A DNA stretch of 64,000 bases from Rhynchosporium graminicola (GCA_900074885.1 FJUW01000016.1:410577-474576); one strand, 5' to 3'; numbered from the stretch's first letter, positions 1 through 12,262 are shown. Notes: a model not told the origin generated them from the letters alone. Numbers and translations are program-made.

Positions 1-2757
1 GTGAATAGCAACGCATCCTCTCCAATAGAATTTGACATTTCAAAATAACTCAACACAAAATATCGCAACTTGATAGTCGTCACAACGCTACCAATAGTTC
101 CTCACGACTTTTTCGGGCATGTCACTCCCTGCCTATCAGTCACATGAGCGCGCCTTCCAAAATGATATCGCTGCCCTTGCTCCTTGTCTTGTTAGTCCAC
201 TGCTCAATTCTGTCGCGCCTCAACCAATAGTTTCCGCTCATCTCTGAACGTTCTCAGTGTCGGCCAATCTCGTAGCAGTATCGGGAGATATCCGACCTAA
301 AAGTTTTCCGGCAAACGCGATATGCATCAAAAATCCCTCGATTGCCGATCACAATTTCCAACTAGGGTTGATGAGAGAGATGTACACCTCCACTCAGCAA
401 AATGGCATCTATCTCGAAAGTCAGATGACGAGTGTAGAGATGTGTGGAGCTGTGCGATTCGTTCGAAATTGATTCACCGCTGAGAAAGTCTACGGAGAAT
501 TGTATTCTAGCAAGAACCTGGTTCAGCCGTGTATGGATTTGCCAAGAATTGGTGCTCTCTCGACAGTCATGGCTTTAATGTGGCAGGGATCGCACTACTC
601 TGAAAGAACTCTACAAGGCGTAACTCCCAGACGCAACCAGTGCCAGGTCATCTGGATGATCCAAATATCGCAAATGCATTATTGAAGCAAAAAGCAAGCC
701 GCTTTTCCTCGCCTTGAAACTCAACTCGCCGAATCATTTTACGATACGCAATCGCTCGAGATCCATCCGTTACTCTAAGTTTATTTTCAGTCATGCTTCC
801 CAGGCGTGGATTAAGCTCCACTGACTCGTGTGATTTGGTGTACAGGCATCTCGATGTCGGCAGTCCTCCTTTCGCTCAGAAATGACCCTACTTGTCCTGT
901 GGTTGACTGCGAAGTTACTGCAGCGAATATCTTCATCGAAGCTACTCTTGACATGTGCAGAGAATCTCGTAGTTTACGAGCTAGTGCCACTTATTCCTAT
1001 TCAAATGGGCCTTACTAGCCTAAGGTTACAGGTCTGCCCCTTGGGCTATGGACTGGACGATTTGATCACCCAAAGTCTATGAGTCCTCCTCCAGAAGTCT
1101 AACTTATATGTACTCAGTGCCTGGGACAATTAAATTTCGTCACGAGAAGGGTGGCGTGTAACAGCACAACAGAAACGGCTGCTCTTTCTAAAGCAGATCT
1201 AGACCAAGTGCGCTAACAACAGGGATGGAAACGAGGGTGTTTTCTTTCCCACTACATGTAGAAAGACTTGCGCTGTCAGTTGTCTGCACACACAAGTAGA
1301 TACTACCGTACTGTCCCCTTCCCCCCNCCCCCCCATCCCCGGACCCCACCCTGTTGAAACGTTGAAATTGGAGGTTAGCGGAACACGGAACCATACCTCC
1401 GTAGGAAGGACGTCAGATTTAATATTCAGAACGGGTAGGCGGGGGCAAGTATTGCGCTGTACAGTAAGTCCTGCTATCCCTGCCATCTACGAAGTATGAA
1501 GAAACCCTGCAACCAGAAATCGAAAGTATGAGATCGGACTGCAGTTTCGAACCGGGTACTTCCGAATTTGCTGCCTCTTGTAAACGAGTGCATCGACTAA
1601 TCTGCAACATACTTGATGAGGAAATTTACCGACCTCTGCCAAACGACGACCGGTCTCTACTGATTTCATGGCACAAAGCACAAACAAAGCTCAGTTTCTG
1701 TTCCTCCAAAACTCAATCAGGGATCGGCGACTTCATCCAATGTCTAGGGCTTGATTCTTGATCAAATCCGTGCAGAAGATCGTAGGCGATGCGTTCACGA
1801 TCGCAGGTAAGAAAACGACTCGCCTTTCCCAGGGAGTCACGGTGCTTAAGCCATCGTGATTCGTGCCTCTAACCACATAATTTGGGGACGAGATACACAC
1901 TTGCATTGTCAAGCAAAAGATCTGACCCCTGTTACTAATAGCGTCTCTGAAGTTGGCGGACGATTCTCCAGATGGCGCTGGTGGACTTGGGCCAAAGGTT
2001 ACATTATTTATCCCAAAGAGCTTGTGTGAGAAGACAATTTTGGCGAGTGGGGAGCTGACGTTAAGACACTTCACACCGTTAGAAGCTGTGTGGCTGGATG
2101 GTGTTTGAAGTTGAGTGAAGATTCAAGAGCGACAAGCTGCCAGCTTTGCGAAGGCTTACACTTGATGATTGGAAGTGTGAAACGACTACCATCATGCAAG
2201 GTACGGAAGGTACGGGAGCTTCCATTCACTGATTGAGTTTGGTTTTGTACTCAAGTATACATCCCCCCTCCTAGGTAAAAGTTAAATGTGAGAACGTTAA
2301 ATTTGACGTCCTTACGTCAGACTTAAGGTACCTTGCCGAGCTCAATACTTTGGAGTTCTGATCTAAGATACTCAGAGGTACAGAAGTACTTCCGTACTTC
2401 CGACTTATTCAATCTCCCGATTTTTCAAGATCAGATCTCGTCATAGTAAATCTCAATTTGTTCGTTGGTGGTTCCAGCCACCAAAAGTCATCCAGTAATG
2501 CTAGTGAGTTCTCTCAACCGCGCTTCCATTAAGCGAATCAAAACAGACTACCGCTCTCCGAAGCTCCCATTTCTTTTTATATTAAATATCGCGACATTCT
2601 CCCCTTCAAGACTAATTCAAACGCCATCAAAGTTCAAAGTGACTTCATCTACGCGATTTCTTCGTGGGTCTGAGCCCCTCCACAATGGATTTGCATGGGA
2701 CTCTTAATTACAAGTAGATTTGATCCTTGATATCAATGCACGGATCTTTAGACCTAC

Positions 2758-2899
2758 CAAGTACTCGGTTTCTCCGTGGGTCTGAACCTGACAGGGCTTT
2801 TATCTTTGGGTCGACTCTAACCAAATATGCCCTGCAAAACCCACCATGGACAGGTTGAGACCCACATAGAATCCGAGTACGAAGAAACCGAGTATCTTT
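2758..2899. repeat. Imperfect inverted repeat
   Basis: The sequence TACTCGGTTTCTCCGTGGGT near 2760 reappears in inverted, interrupted form near 2855-2899 (ending GAAACCGAGTA). A third, shorter relative (TTCTTCGTGGGTCTGA) lies near 2659. The arrangement suggests a decayed foldback repeat. It has no coding capacity and I see no target duplication. Confidence 0.4.
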
Positions 2900-3320
2900 T
2901 AGGATTTTATCGAAGCTTTTCGCCCACAGTTTTGATTGGACACCTAAGAACAAGCATGAGTTCGCGTACATTTTCAAAGCACAACACTGGAAGGAAAAAC
3001 CGGTTCCGTCTTGGCGAATTAACATTTGTCCACCCACTCTGACCTTAAAGACTTTTACCCCACAAAGATATCTCCGTAATGGCATCTGGGTCGCACGTGT
3101 ATCTCCGCATACTTAGTATAGGCCCCAAGGATCAACTTCTTGCTATCTGTGCGTAGTACTACTGTAGAACATTCCATTGTGTAAGGGGTAATGGCCAATC
3201 AGCTATTACGCTTTCTCTAACCTTTTCTGAAAGAGTATATTCTGGGGCCGATAGCACAAATAACGAATAGTAGATCTTTACGGCCTGTATGATGGAGGTC
3301 ACTACGAGTTGGAAATTAAG

Positions 3321-3531
3321 TACACAGGTACAGCGATTAGGTTTTGTACCTTGTCGACCAGGAACCTGACGCTCTTAACTAAATAGAGTAACATCTTTAA
3401 ATCGCACCGGCTTGATCGCACTACATTGAACATCTCTTTACTACCAGAATGAGTACTCTGTAAAGTCCTTAGTCCTACCAAAGCTCCTTTGTCGTCTAGG
3501 TACAACACTTAAACGGTATACCTCCGCACAG
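3321..3531. mobile_element. MITE relic, copy 1 (211 bp)
   Basis: This is a non-coding element with imperfect terminal inverted repeats. The left end contains AGGTACAGCGATTAGG and the right end, reverse-complemented, contains AGGTATACCGTTTAAG. Its interior aligns along its length with the element at 31579-31799: both read GCTCT-AAC-AA-TA-AG followed by CTTGATCG. Size, lack of coding capacity and inverted ends fit a miniature inverted-repeat transposable element. This copy is the more diverged of the two. I found no clear target duplication and cannot assign a superfamily. Confidence 0.6.
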
Positions 3532-4125
3532 TAATCTCTACGAGGATGCGGGACGGCTGGTACATACTCGTTTTTTGGTTTTACTTGGTACAGGGCGAAA
3601 ATAATGTGCACAGTAGAGTCTGTGCGTTATTCTACGAGTTTCTACTACAGGGAGTCCTTACAAGGTGTGCTACCCAATGATAAAGCAATACTATATAGTA
3701 TACTGGGGATAATAGTCACAAAGTATCTAGGGTGCACGGCCTAGAATTGTACATTATTTGCCCCCTCTACTAAGTAATACAAAAGCAAATCCTTACCCTG
3801 TGGAGTGGCTCTACTTGTAGCAGGTTCTCACCCACATTCATAAAGGATACTGACCAACCGATCGGGTATTGGTCCTTGTCCAGGCACCCTGTAGTAAAGA
3901 CAGGGTAAGGGTTTATTTACCCCAAACACCACGTACTTCCCGTACCTGTTTCTCCGTACAGTTCTACAACCCTTGTCGTAGGCTACAAGCAAAGTTTTAC
4001 CTGTCAGCTGAACTGAAACCATCTCTCTCTAGATATATTCCGGAATAAAATGAATGTTTGTATAATAGTTGCAAAGTCTTAATTGCTTAAGATGCCATGA
4101 GAACCTTAAAACTACGGAGCATACC

Positions 4126-4134
4126 TATATATAA
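4126..4134 (+). promoter_or_regulatory. TATA-box candidate of pectate lyase gene
   Basis: TATATATAA lies about 180 bases before the pectate lyase start codon, followed by a pyrimidine-rich leader. Spacing and sequence suit a core promoter of a strongly regulated secreted-enzyme gene. This is an inference from position only. Confidence 0.45.
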
Positions 4135-4310
4135 CCCCTCCTTCCCGATCGCATTTAAAGGTAGGCAATTACTCCCCTAAGCTCTAGTCATTTCTTTATC
4201 GAGAAGAAGGCAAGAAGAATTCGAGAAGAAATCATCTCAAGACTGCCAGCTAGTCTTCGTTGCATTGAACTCAACAGTCTTATCTTCGCTTTAACGACAC
4301 CAACATCATA

Positions 4311-5360
4311 ATGAAATCCCAAAGTCTTGCCACAGCTCTTGGGTTCATTTCCACAGCTGCAGCAGCTAAATTACACTCTCCCGCTCCGGTAGTAGTAGAT
4401 TCTCCTGTAGGCTATGGAGCCGGTGTCACAGGCGGAGCTGGAGGAAACATAACCACAGTCACCACCTGTGCAGACCTCATTGCGGCAACAAACAAGGAGC
4501 TTACCACGGCACGCATCGTCTACATCGACGGCCTCCTCGACAACTGCGGCTATGTTTCTGTAGGGAGCAACATATCAATCTTTGGGAAGGGTGCGAAGTC
4601 TGGTATCACGAACTCAGGGTTTCACGTTCGAAAAGCAACAAATGTCATTCTTCAAAATCTGGCCTTGGGACCCGCTCCTCCCAAATTCGATATCGTGACT
4701 CTCGAAGAATCAACTAAGATCTGGATTGATCACAACACTTTCATTTCGCACGGGCTATCAGTTGATAAGGATGATTACGACGGTACGTCGCCGGCCTCAT
4801 CCACAATTCCTAAAAGCACTATCAAGTCCCGGGAAGTTCAAAGCTAACTCGGTTCCAATATAGGCCTCTTAGACATCACTCACGCCTCAGATGCCATAAC
4901 TGTGTCATGGAACACGTTCACTGGGCACTGGAAAGGGTCCCTGGTAGGACACTCGGACAACAACGGTGCTCAAGATACTGGGAAGCTACACATCACATAT
5001 CACCACAATCTGTTTGACAAAGTGAACTCCAGACTCCCATCTGTCCGCTTCGGCAGCGTCCATGTCTTCAACCAACATGTCACAGGCACCAACACATCAG
5101 CTGTGCATGCTCGCATGGGCGCGCAAATATACGTCGAAAATAGTGTCTTCCACGACACGAAGCTCGCCATGGTCACAGATATAGATTCTGACGCTCCAGG
5201 TTCGATTTGTGATGTCGGAAATCTTTTGACAGGGAACAGCACCATAGAAATCACTCAGACTTGTAACTTGACAATTCCATATCCTTACACCGCTGAGCCG
5301 GTCACCGCGGTTGTGGAGTCACTTGCGGCTGGAGCTGGAGCTGGGAAGGTCTCTCCATAA
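4311..5360 (+). CDS. Secreted pectate lyase, polysaccharide lyase family 1
   Basis: Exons 4311-4782 and 4864-5360 flank an 81-nt GTACGT..TAG intron and encode 322 aa. Residues 1-18 form a hydrophobic, Ala-rich signal peptide. The body is a PL1 parallel beta-helix, with WIDHNTF at about 138-144, SWNTF and the TYHHNLFDKV strand, and the catalytic-site motif RLPSVRFG at 214-221 (two arginines of the RxPxxRxG signature). Family enzymes cleave de-esterified pectate by calcium-dependent beta-elimination outside the cell, releasing 4,5-unsaturated oligogalacturonides. The splice joint restores DDYDG-LLDITHASD, a standard PL1 stretch. Length is normal for the family and no lesion is visible. The gene stands alone about 0.9 kb from ATG27, with a TATA element upstream. 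Plant cell-wall attack is the likely role. Confidence 0.93.
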
Positions 5361-6293
5361 ATGGGAGGGAAGGGGAATCGGCTGAGCGTATCGAGTGAGT
5401 GGACGTTGGAGGAGATAATTGATGGGAGGAATATAGGATGGTCCTTGTATACATGTTGTCCAAGACTATGCCATGTCGCTGATTTAAAATGAGTCTGTTA
5501 CACTCGTATCTAATATATATTATGCCAGTTTTCTTTGAAAGCGTAGTGCGCGGTTTTAATGTCAACAAGGATTCGAACTTTCATAACCGTGTATTCCATC
5601 AGGCACTTCTGGACTGAGCAGAGAATACTCGACATGGTATATTTCGCTTCGACACTCGTCTGAATCCATAGTCGCCCAAGTAAGCTTTCCTGCCAAGGCC
5701 GTCTAGAAAGCACACCACTTCTATTGCGTCTCTTCGTATGAGTTGATCTGAAAGGAGAGTCATTAAGCTCTACTATTACATGCTATGTGGTTAGAAGATT
5801 GTGCTTGGTATTGCCAAAATGGCATCAGGTCAAGTTGCACAGAGGAATGGAAGATAGATACAGCTGCTTGATGATGGGTGGAATTCTACGTCGTGATATG
5901 CAGAACAAATGTGTGGAGTGGCATAAGCCCAACAATACTATCACACGTACTTTAATCACAGATGTGATGTTCATTTTCGGAGGAGGACTTCTCATTTCGC
6001 TCCTATAGTAAAAGTGGGTAGTCATCCAAAGTGAGATCATGTGATTGGGCGCAAGCTGCATCTCATGCGAGCGAGGTAAGTAAGTGCCTGACAGCTCCGT
6101 CATCCTGAGATTGGAAAGCAAGCCAAGTGGTTTCCTGAGCCTGACAACACCGCGCACACGACAATAACCGACCGCTGTACTACAACACTCTTTTACATCG
6201 ACTGACGGTTCTCCTCGCTCTTAGTCCTCTTCATACGCCTCTGTTGCACTTTCGTCCTTTTACTTCCTTTAATTTCCTAAAGCTCTAACAACG
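5361..6293. other. Intergenic, nothing recognised
   Basis: This spacer lies between pectate lyase and ATG27. Short frames on both strands have no family features. A B-box-like TTCGAA stretch near 5570 was checked as a possible minus-strand tRNA, but no matching D-arm or acceptor stem is present. The last 100 bases are pyrimidine-rich and form the likely ATG27 leader. Confidence 0.6.
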
Positions 6294-7378
6294 ATGCGGT
6301 TACCTCGAAGCTCGGCCGAGGCAGCGTTGCTGTCAGCTTTTCTATTCCCCTTGCTCGCAGCCACTACTGGAGGCATCACATGCGGCAAAACAATAGTGGA
6401 TAAGAAGGAGTTTGATTTCTCGAAACTGGGAGGGCCACGCTCGGCGATCGACCCGCAGGATAGAGGAGCAAGCTACAGAAACATCACCTATACAATCGAT
6501 ATCTGCAAACCTCTAAAACGGGACTCTGCCCAGACGTGTCCGGGTGGCACAAGAGGTAGGTCTTTGTGGAAAGGGGGTCTATTGGAGTATCACTAATACT
6601 AGGCAGTGTGCGCCATCGAACGCGATCAAAATAAGGAGACGGGCGATGAGATTATTGGGGAGATTATACCTTATGCCGGAGAGTTGAAGGAGAAGGGAGG
6701 CGGAAATATGGATGCCAAATGGGCACTGCTCGCGACAGATGGATCGAATACTGACTCGAAAAAGGAGGGCCTGAGGTTGACAATGAATGGAGGGTTCAAG
6801 ATGGTCGACAAGAAGAAGAGACCGCAAAAAACGATCGTGGAGTTTATTTGCGACAAGAACCTCGAAGGGACGGAGAATCTTCCGATTCCAGAAGACAAGT
6901 ATGTGGAAAAGCTCAAGCGTGCTGAGGGGGACGACAAGAAGGAAGGCGAACCAGAGAAAGACGTTTCGAAAGAACCCAGTTTGAAATTTATAAGGGTTGA
7001 CCATGCAGATTCAGATGATACCCTACGTATGGAATGGAGGACAAAACATGCCTGTGAAGATGCCATAAACAATCCAGATCCTCCGGCCGAAAAGAAACCA
7101 GGATGGGGATTCTTCACCTGGTTTATTATAATGTAGGTTTTTCCACAAGGAAATCATGTCCGACCACAGCTGATTTTTTAAGTGCCTTCCTTTCTACTGC
7201 CACCTACCTGATCTTCGGATCTTGGCTCAACTATAACCGTTACGGAGCTCGAGGCTGGGATCTGCTTCCTCACGGCGATACCATAAGAGACGTCCCGTAC
7301 TTGTTCAAAGATTGGATTCGAAGGGTACTGAGCACGGTTCAAGGCGGCGGAAGTAGAGGGGGCTATGCAGCAGTATAA
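6294..7378 (+). CDS. ATG27: Autophagy-related type I membrane protein Atg27
   Basis: Three exons (6294-6555, 6607-7132, 7183-7378) with introns of 51 and 50 nt give 327 aa. The protein starts with a signal peptide (about 1-26). A Cys-containing luminal domain of the mannose-6-phosphate-receptor-homology type follows, with C-G-K near the N-terminus, a TIDICKPL strand, CPGGT, VCAIER and a late HACEDAINN. A charged linker leads to one transmembrane helix around 255-280 (FTWFII..YLIFGSWLNY). The cytosolic tail carries GARGWDLLPHGDTIRD and ends in YAAV. In yeast, Atg27 cycles between Golgi, endosome, vacuole and the Atg9 reservoir. The terminal YAAV matches the YSAV-type tyrosine sorting signal known there. 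The second intron has its only usable acceptor close behind a CTGAT, which is tight but keeps frame. Length is typical. Confidence 0.88.
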
Positions 7379-8257
7379 GCAAGAGTCGTTACGTGAAGGA
7401 TCATTACCCCCATGAGACGGAGAATTGGTCTTATTCAGCGATTGTGTTAAGAGACTTTCAGAGTTCATCCGGTGGCGCAGCGTAGGAACGTTTTGGCTTA
7501 GATGGCCATATTCCTTGTATCATAACTCGATTTGCTTATTTTGAGTTTAAATCGCATTATGTGATTTATACTGAATTGTGTTACATCTTTAATGGTAGCA
7601 GATCGTGGTATCTTATCTCCTATGCCTTGGCATCTCTAGTCGGGATATAGATGTCTCACTTTAGCATCCAGTCTATTCTCTCACATTCAATTTTGATATC
7701 TAGTGGCTCAGGGGAAGCTAGAGTGTCTATCTAGTCTATCATTGCACAACGATCTGTATCGAACTCGCTTCATAAGATTCGAAAGTGAAAAGTAGAAATA
7801 CTTTTCTTCTATCTTAAGTTCCTAGTAAGATGCTAGCCATTTGGTTTGCTTGGGCCCTTTCATTCCACGTTCCAGCGATATACTCATCATCAAGTTCAAT
7901 TCCCTATCAGGAGATCAAGAGGCACATCTTTAGAGCTATCGCTTGTTGCAAGTCTTGCACGTCGGATGTCAACTCAAGTACACAACATTTCACCGAGCTA
8001 CTTGCTACCTGGTATTGAACAGACCACTGTTTCTGAGCTCTGAACTTGGAACCGCCCATCTTTCCGATGGCCCAGACCTGTTTCCAGCTTCACGTTTCGT
8101 TCCCTACCTTACGACTCGCAATCCCTGCTTTACAGAATAAAATTGATCAATCAAGTGTTAGAGCAAGCAAGCACACCTTTCAGCACTCCACACACGCACA
8201 AACATACAAAGTTTCTTTTTCTCCCACCATTATCCTATCTTTCTCTTGACATCCCGA

Positions 8258-8291
8258 ACGAAGATACTTTTTTTTTTAAAAGTATCTTCGT
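8258..8291. repeat. Perfect hairpin, 14-bp arms, T6 loop
   Basis: ACGAAGATACTTTT is followed by six T and then its exact reverse complement AAAAGTATCTTCGT. In RNA the arm would form a stable stem. It is not next to a stop codon, so it is not an obvious terminator. Confidence 0.7.
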
Positions 8292-8938
8292 CTTTCTAGG
8301 TCTTGACACCAACCAAAGCTGGTGTTTTTCTTGGATTGTTCGGGGGAAGACCGAGGCTAGGAGATAATCAACAGTGGAAAGCAGACACGAAAAAAAAAAA
8401 GTAAAGGTTGTGTGTGTACCTTACTATGAAGTGACGATTCAGTGAAGTGAATTCACTGACCTTCAATCCCGGATCTCAATTGTATATCGTGGGAGATTGT
8501 ACCGTGGCTGAACAGCCGAGCTTCGTTACTGGTGAGATGAGCACAGTCCCCTCGTTTCTTCAAGTGAGGATCCATGGTCATGTACTCTTACTACGTACAC
8601 AGTTGGCTATTTCAAGTACAAGTAACGTTTATACCAGTTTGGCTCCATGCCATCTGATCTTGATGCAGACAGGCAAGGCAGGCTTATCTCACCCTCTTCT
8701 CTTCTCTTCCATAAGGCATTTATTCCATCCTTTCATGGTGAGGCGATTGAAATCAATATGAATATTAGGTAGCCCATTACAACAGGATCAGCTTACCTAG
8801 ATGTTTGCAAGGTCTTCGGTACTGTAACGAGGTTACATGAATATATGTACTAATCGCTTCGTCGATGTGGTAGAAATCAGCGCCTGGACAGCACTTGTTG
8901 TATATATTCGCGAGTACGGTGATGTAGATATGATATGA

Positions 8939-8964
8939 GTGTGTGTGTGTGTGTGTGTGTGTGT
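8939..8964. repeat. (GT)13 microsatellite
   Basis: Thirteen uninterrupted GT dinucleotides, read directly from the sequence. No gene is nearby. Confidence 0.95.
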
Positions 8965-9258
8965 AGATGTATTGGGATGTGGTGATAGTTCCGATGATAT
9001 TTTCGAGAGAGTGTGAGACAGTGAGGTAGGGCACGATGTACATTGGGTTCCATGAGCACTAGATACTTAATTGAGGTTAATTTTAGTTTACGACGTGCAA
9101 CTAGTCGATTAATCCCGACTGTCTTATGTAATAGGATGGTATTTCAAGTCTCGTTGTTACTTCTATCCTGTCAGGTAGGAGAATGGACGACAGTAGAGTG
9201 ATTATCAAACCTCTTATAATGGTCCATGGGATATTTTCGGTTTATTAGCTTATAAGCT

Positions 9259-9450
9259 ATTCTTCGGTTTAGCGTGATTCTTTAGTAAATAACGCCGGTA
9301 TACCGCCTTTTAGTGTGAACCCCACTAAATATTGATATGCTATAATTATCAGAACTAGAAACTACTGAAGCTCTATGAATACTATACTGATTTGCCTCTA
9401 AACTACTTCTTTTTGAAGCTCTTAATCTATAGAGTATATATTGAGTCTGC
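9259..9450. repeat. Left terminal inverted repeat (192 bp)
   Basis: It matches the reverse complement of 12258-12449 without indels, from ATTCTTCGG at the outer edge to AGTCTGC at the inner edge. Mismatches are almost all transitions. Confidence 0.85.
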
Positions 9451-9639
9451 TATAACGTTAATATTATAGCTCCTAATCTGCTAGTATAGAAAACACACTA
9501 AATCGATTAAGTACTACGTTTAGGAGAGAATCTTAACCTGCGCGCTTTAGTAAGAGAGTATAGAATAATATATAAGATAATTTGCTAGCGTAATCGTCGA
9601 ATCCAATAAGATAAGGCTCTAAATCGACGCCGGAGAGGT

Positions 9640-10400
9640 CCTTAGCTAGTAATAACTAATAATATAGAGCTATATATTATAGCTCTATTAGAGAGAGATC
9701 CAGATCTATACTTAGATAAGATTGCTACTTACCTTTACGAAGCTTACGATATCGATATATCGATTAATTAAGTCTCTAAAGCTCTTAAACGAATCAAATA
9801 TACTAAGAAGGTACTCTTAGTATCTGCGGCCTAACGAAACGACGAATTAATCGCTACTTAGAGGCGTAAGATAGTATTCTGGAATTCTTACTACCTTTAC
9901 TTTATCGATGAATCTACTTGTAACGAACGTATAGCAGAAAGAAGAAGAGGTTAGGCTCTAAGAGGAGCTCTAGTAGAGGTATCGAGGGTTCTAAAAAGGT
10001 CGATAAGGTAGTTAATATTACCGGTATACTCTATAAGGGGGTATTATTAGCCTTTAATCTTCTAAGGCTCTATTACTATAGAGATCTTTACTGAATAGCT
10101 TGAAAAGAGTATCTTACCGGAGTATATTAAGCTTAGAATCAGAGTTATTATTATAGATAACGCCTCTATCTATAGAGCTCCTAAAGTTGCTATCTTATGC
10201 GCTACTTTCGGTCTTCAGCTTGAATATCTCCTATTATATTACCCCTTTTTCAACTTAATTAAAGAGAGTTTCGTAGATCTAAAGGCGTGGATTAGAAGAA
10301 ATTAGAGGTGGAAATAGTATACCTAGGAGGAGTTTAAAAGCTTCTTAATACTAGCTATACGTATAGTTGGAATTAGAGCTGAAGCTTAACGTAGAGTAAG
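9640..10400 (+). pseudogene. DDE transposase, IS630/Tc1-mariner type, RIP-inactivated
   Basis: Translation in one continuous frame shows a degraded catalytic core. FIDEST (first Asp codon 9907-9909) is followed by IIIDNASIYRAP (second Asp codon 10156-10158), then YYPFFNLIKESF and LKAWIRRN. The two Asp and the last motif lie in frame with no indel over 350 bases. An N-terminal helix-turn-helix-like part (ALLERDPDLYLDKIATYL) precedes them. Stops are TAA and TAG at places where Gln or Trp would be expected. The residue 34 positions after the second Asp, where a DD34E enzyme has Glu, is Lys. This fits G-to-A damage of the catalytic residue. Not functional. Confidence 0.85.
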
Positions 10401-11071
10401 GGCATATTTTTGCTATTATAGGTACTAAGGTCTTAAAGAAGAAGAAGAAGAAGAAGGCATATAAATAGCTATAATTACTAGAAATTTGCTTTCTACTCCT
10501 CCTCCTCCTCCTCCTCCTCCTCCTCCTCCTCTTCTATAGTTTATTATACTTCTTACTAATTATACTACTTCTTAAATACCTTCAAATTCATCTTTATAAC
10601 CTTTAAGACTCTAGCTTTTATTCTAAGCTCTATTCCCTCTCTAATTGTCGTCTCTAATATTATAGCTATATTATACTCTTACTCTATAAATATCTTAATA
10701 GCGAAGTCGAATTGCGAAGCTATAGAAGCTTTAGGGGGTAGTGAGAGCTTATAAAGAAACGTTTTCAGCGTAAATAATACCTCCTTAGAATTACTATTAC
10801 TACGTAGTAAGCTCGACTCTCGCAGATCTGCTATCGATAGAAACTTACTCCTAGCTCTCTTCTATAGTCGATTTAGAGGTAATTAAGGTTTAGGTAGTCG
10901 ATATTCATAGTCTAGAGGAGGTATATTAAGTTAAGGGTATATCGGAGGTTGAAAATAGCCCTATAGGCTAGGAGTATAAGGAGACTATACCGGAGGAGGT
11001 TAAGGAGGTTATATTATAGGGTACTAATATAGGAAGCTATTTGGAGGCTAATAAGGCGTCTGTAGAGGGTA

Positions 11072-12262
11072 TTAAGCTCCTGTTCGACGTTCCGGTAATA
11101 AAGATAAATTATAGTAAGACTCTCTTTTCTTCTGCTTCCTCTCTTTTCTCTCCTTTACTTCTTCTGCCTCTCGACGCCTAGTAAGCTCTCTTGATAAGTC
11201 TTCTCTATAAAGTATAGAAGGCTTATTAATTATAGTAACTCTTTCTTTAATATTATAGCCCCAGCGAGTTAAATCAGCTCCTAAGAGGTAATAGTGCTTA
11301 TTATTATTTACTTAGTAAAAGCGAGTAGTTAAACTATAAGAGCTAACTTTATAAGCCTATAGTACTTGAATTAAGGTTAAGAGCTCCTTAAAGGTTCCTT
11401 TTTCGGCTTAACGGCTTAGTTTCTCCTCTTCTATTAACTATACTATTGCTATACGAGGTTTCTTAGGCTTTAGTACCTTCTCTCTCTCCTCTCTTAGATC
11501 TCTATATATACGCTTTAGAATAGTAATAATTAGAGGCTTTACTAGTACTAGATCTTTCTATAGAGGTCGAACTATACTCTAAGGAGTTAAGACGATACTA
11601 AAGTAAATCTAGAGTCTGAGTATCTTCTCCTTGCCTTTAGCTCCCTAGTTTGAAACTCGTTTGATAATATAGTCGAAATCAGCTGAATTACTAATATCTA
11701 CTTTAGTCGGATTACTATTAGCTCTATACGTAGCGTACTAGTAAGTGTGATCTCTTCTTAGGCTAGAAATACCTCTTGAATTAATAGTATTATCTGCTAC
11801 CTCTCTAGCAGTCTCTTTAATCGATTAGTAGGTATATCTCTCCTCTCCTAGCTTATTTGAAATACTACTAATTATACTACTAATACGCTCGCTATCTAGG
11901 TAGTATCGAATTTCCAACTCTATAACTTATATAATAATCTGCGGAGGCGAAGAAGAGAGTATAATCGATTCAGGTGGAGGTGGAGGCGTCGATTGGCTTG
12001 CTATAGCTAGTGCTAGTACTATAGCTAGTACTAGTACTAGTACTAGTACTGTAGCTAGTACTGTAGCTAGTACTATAGCTGTAACTGAGTCTATAGTAGG
12101 CTCAGTAGACTTAGTTGCAGTACTCTTAGTATTGATTTTCAGGGTTATTTTAGCTAGTTGTACTAGTGCAGAAAGTAGTCGAGTACGTGGTTTAGTCGAT
12201 TTACGTCCTTTTGGAGCTTTTGTATTAATCTTAGAAGCAGATTTAGGAGGTATAGCCGCAGA
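11072..12262 (-). pseudogene. Second ORF of the transposon, unknown function, RIP-damaged
   Basis: The minus strand from just inside the right TIR encodes a roughly 390-codon degraded frame. It starts with a basic region (KINTKAPKGRKSTKPRTR), continues through low-complexity Leu/Val and Pro stretches, and then a charged region (SNKLGEERYTY, TKVDISNSADFDY). It ends in a helical Arg/Glu-rich part (LTRRREAEEVKERKERKQKK). Interruptions are TAA or TAG rather than TGA, as RIP predicts. One frame change falls near the middle, around 11.47 kb. I recognise no domain. The position opposite the transposase, inside the same TIRs, makes it an accessory gene of the element or captured cargo. Confidence 0.55.

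Larger units (their letters stand above)
1..4310. other. Gene-poor left end, no supported gene
   Basis: I see no reading frame with a recognisable domain or convincing splice structure in this 4.3-kb stretch. The longest open stretch (about 1733-2074, minus, 113 codons) matches no family I know and may be a fragment of a dead gene. The region holds a poly-C tract interrupted by one N (1327), an imperfect inverted repeat around 2758-2899, and a MITE relic (3321-3531). The last 200 bases are the promoter and leader of the pectate lyase gene. Confidence 0.6.
7379..9258. other. Intergenic between ATG27 and transposon
   Basis: No gene is supported here. The stretch contains a near-perfect hairpin (8258-8291), a (GT)13 microsatellite (8939-8964) and several homopolymer runs. 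Base composition becomes more AT-rich toward the transposon boundary at 9259. Short frames in 7830-8370 have low-complexity translations and no domain. Confidence 0.55.

Noticed and set aside
1733..2074. 113-codon minus-strand frame as a gene
   Set aside because: No domain, no splice context and unrelated neighbouring frames; kept only as a remark on the gene-poor stretch.
5540..5640. Possible tRNA on the minus strand (B-box-like TTCGAATCC)
   Set aside because: No A-box, no D-arm and no complementary acceptor stem at the right distance.
10497..10532. (CTC)n run as a regulatory polypyrimidine tract
   Set aside because: Lies inside the degraded DNA transposon with no gene structure next to it; probably a simple repeat.
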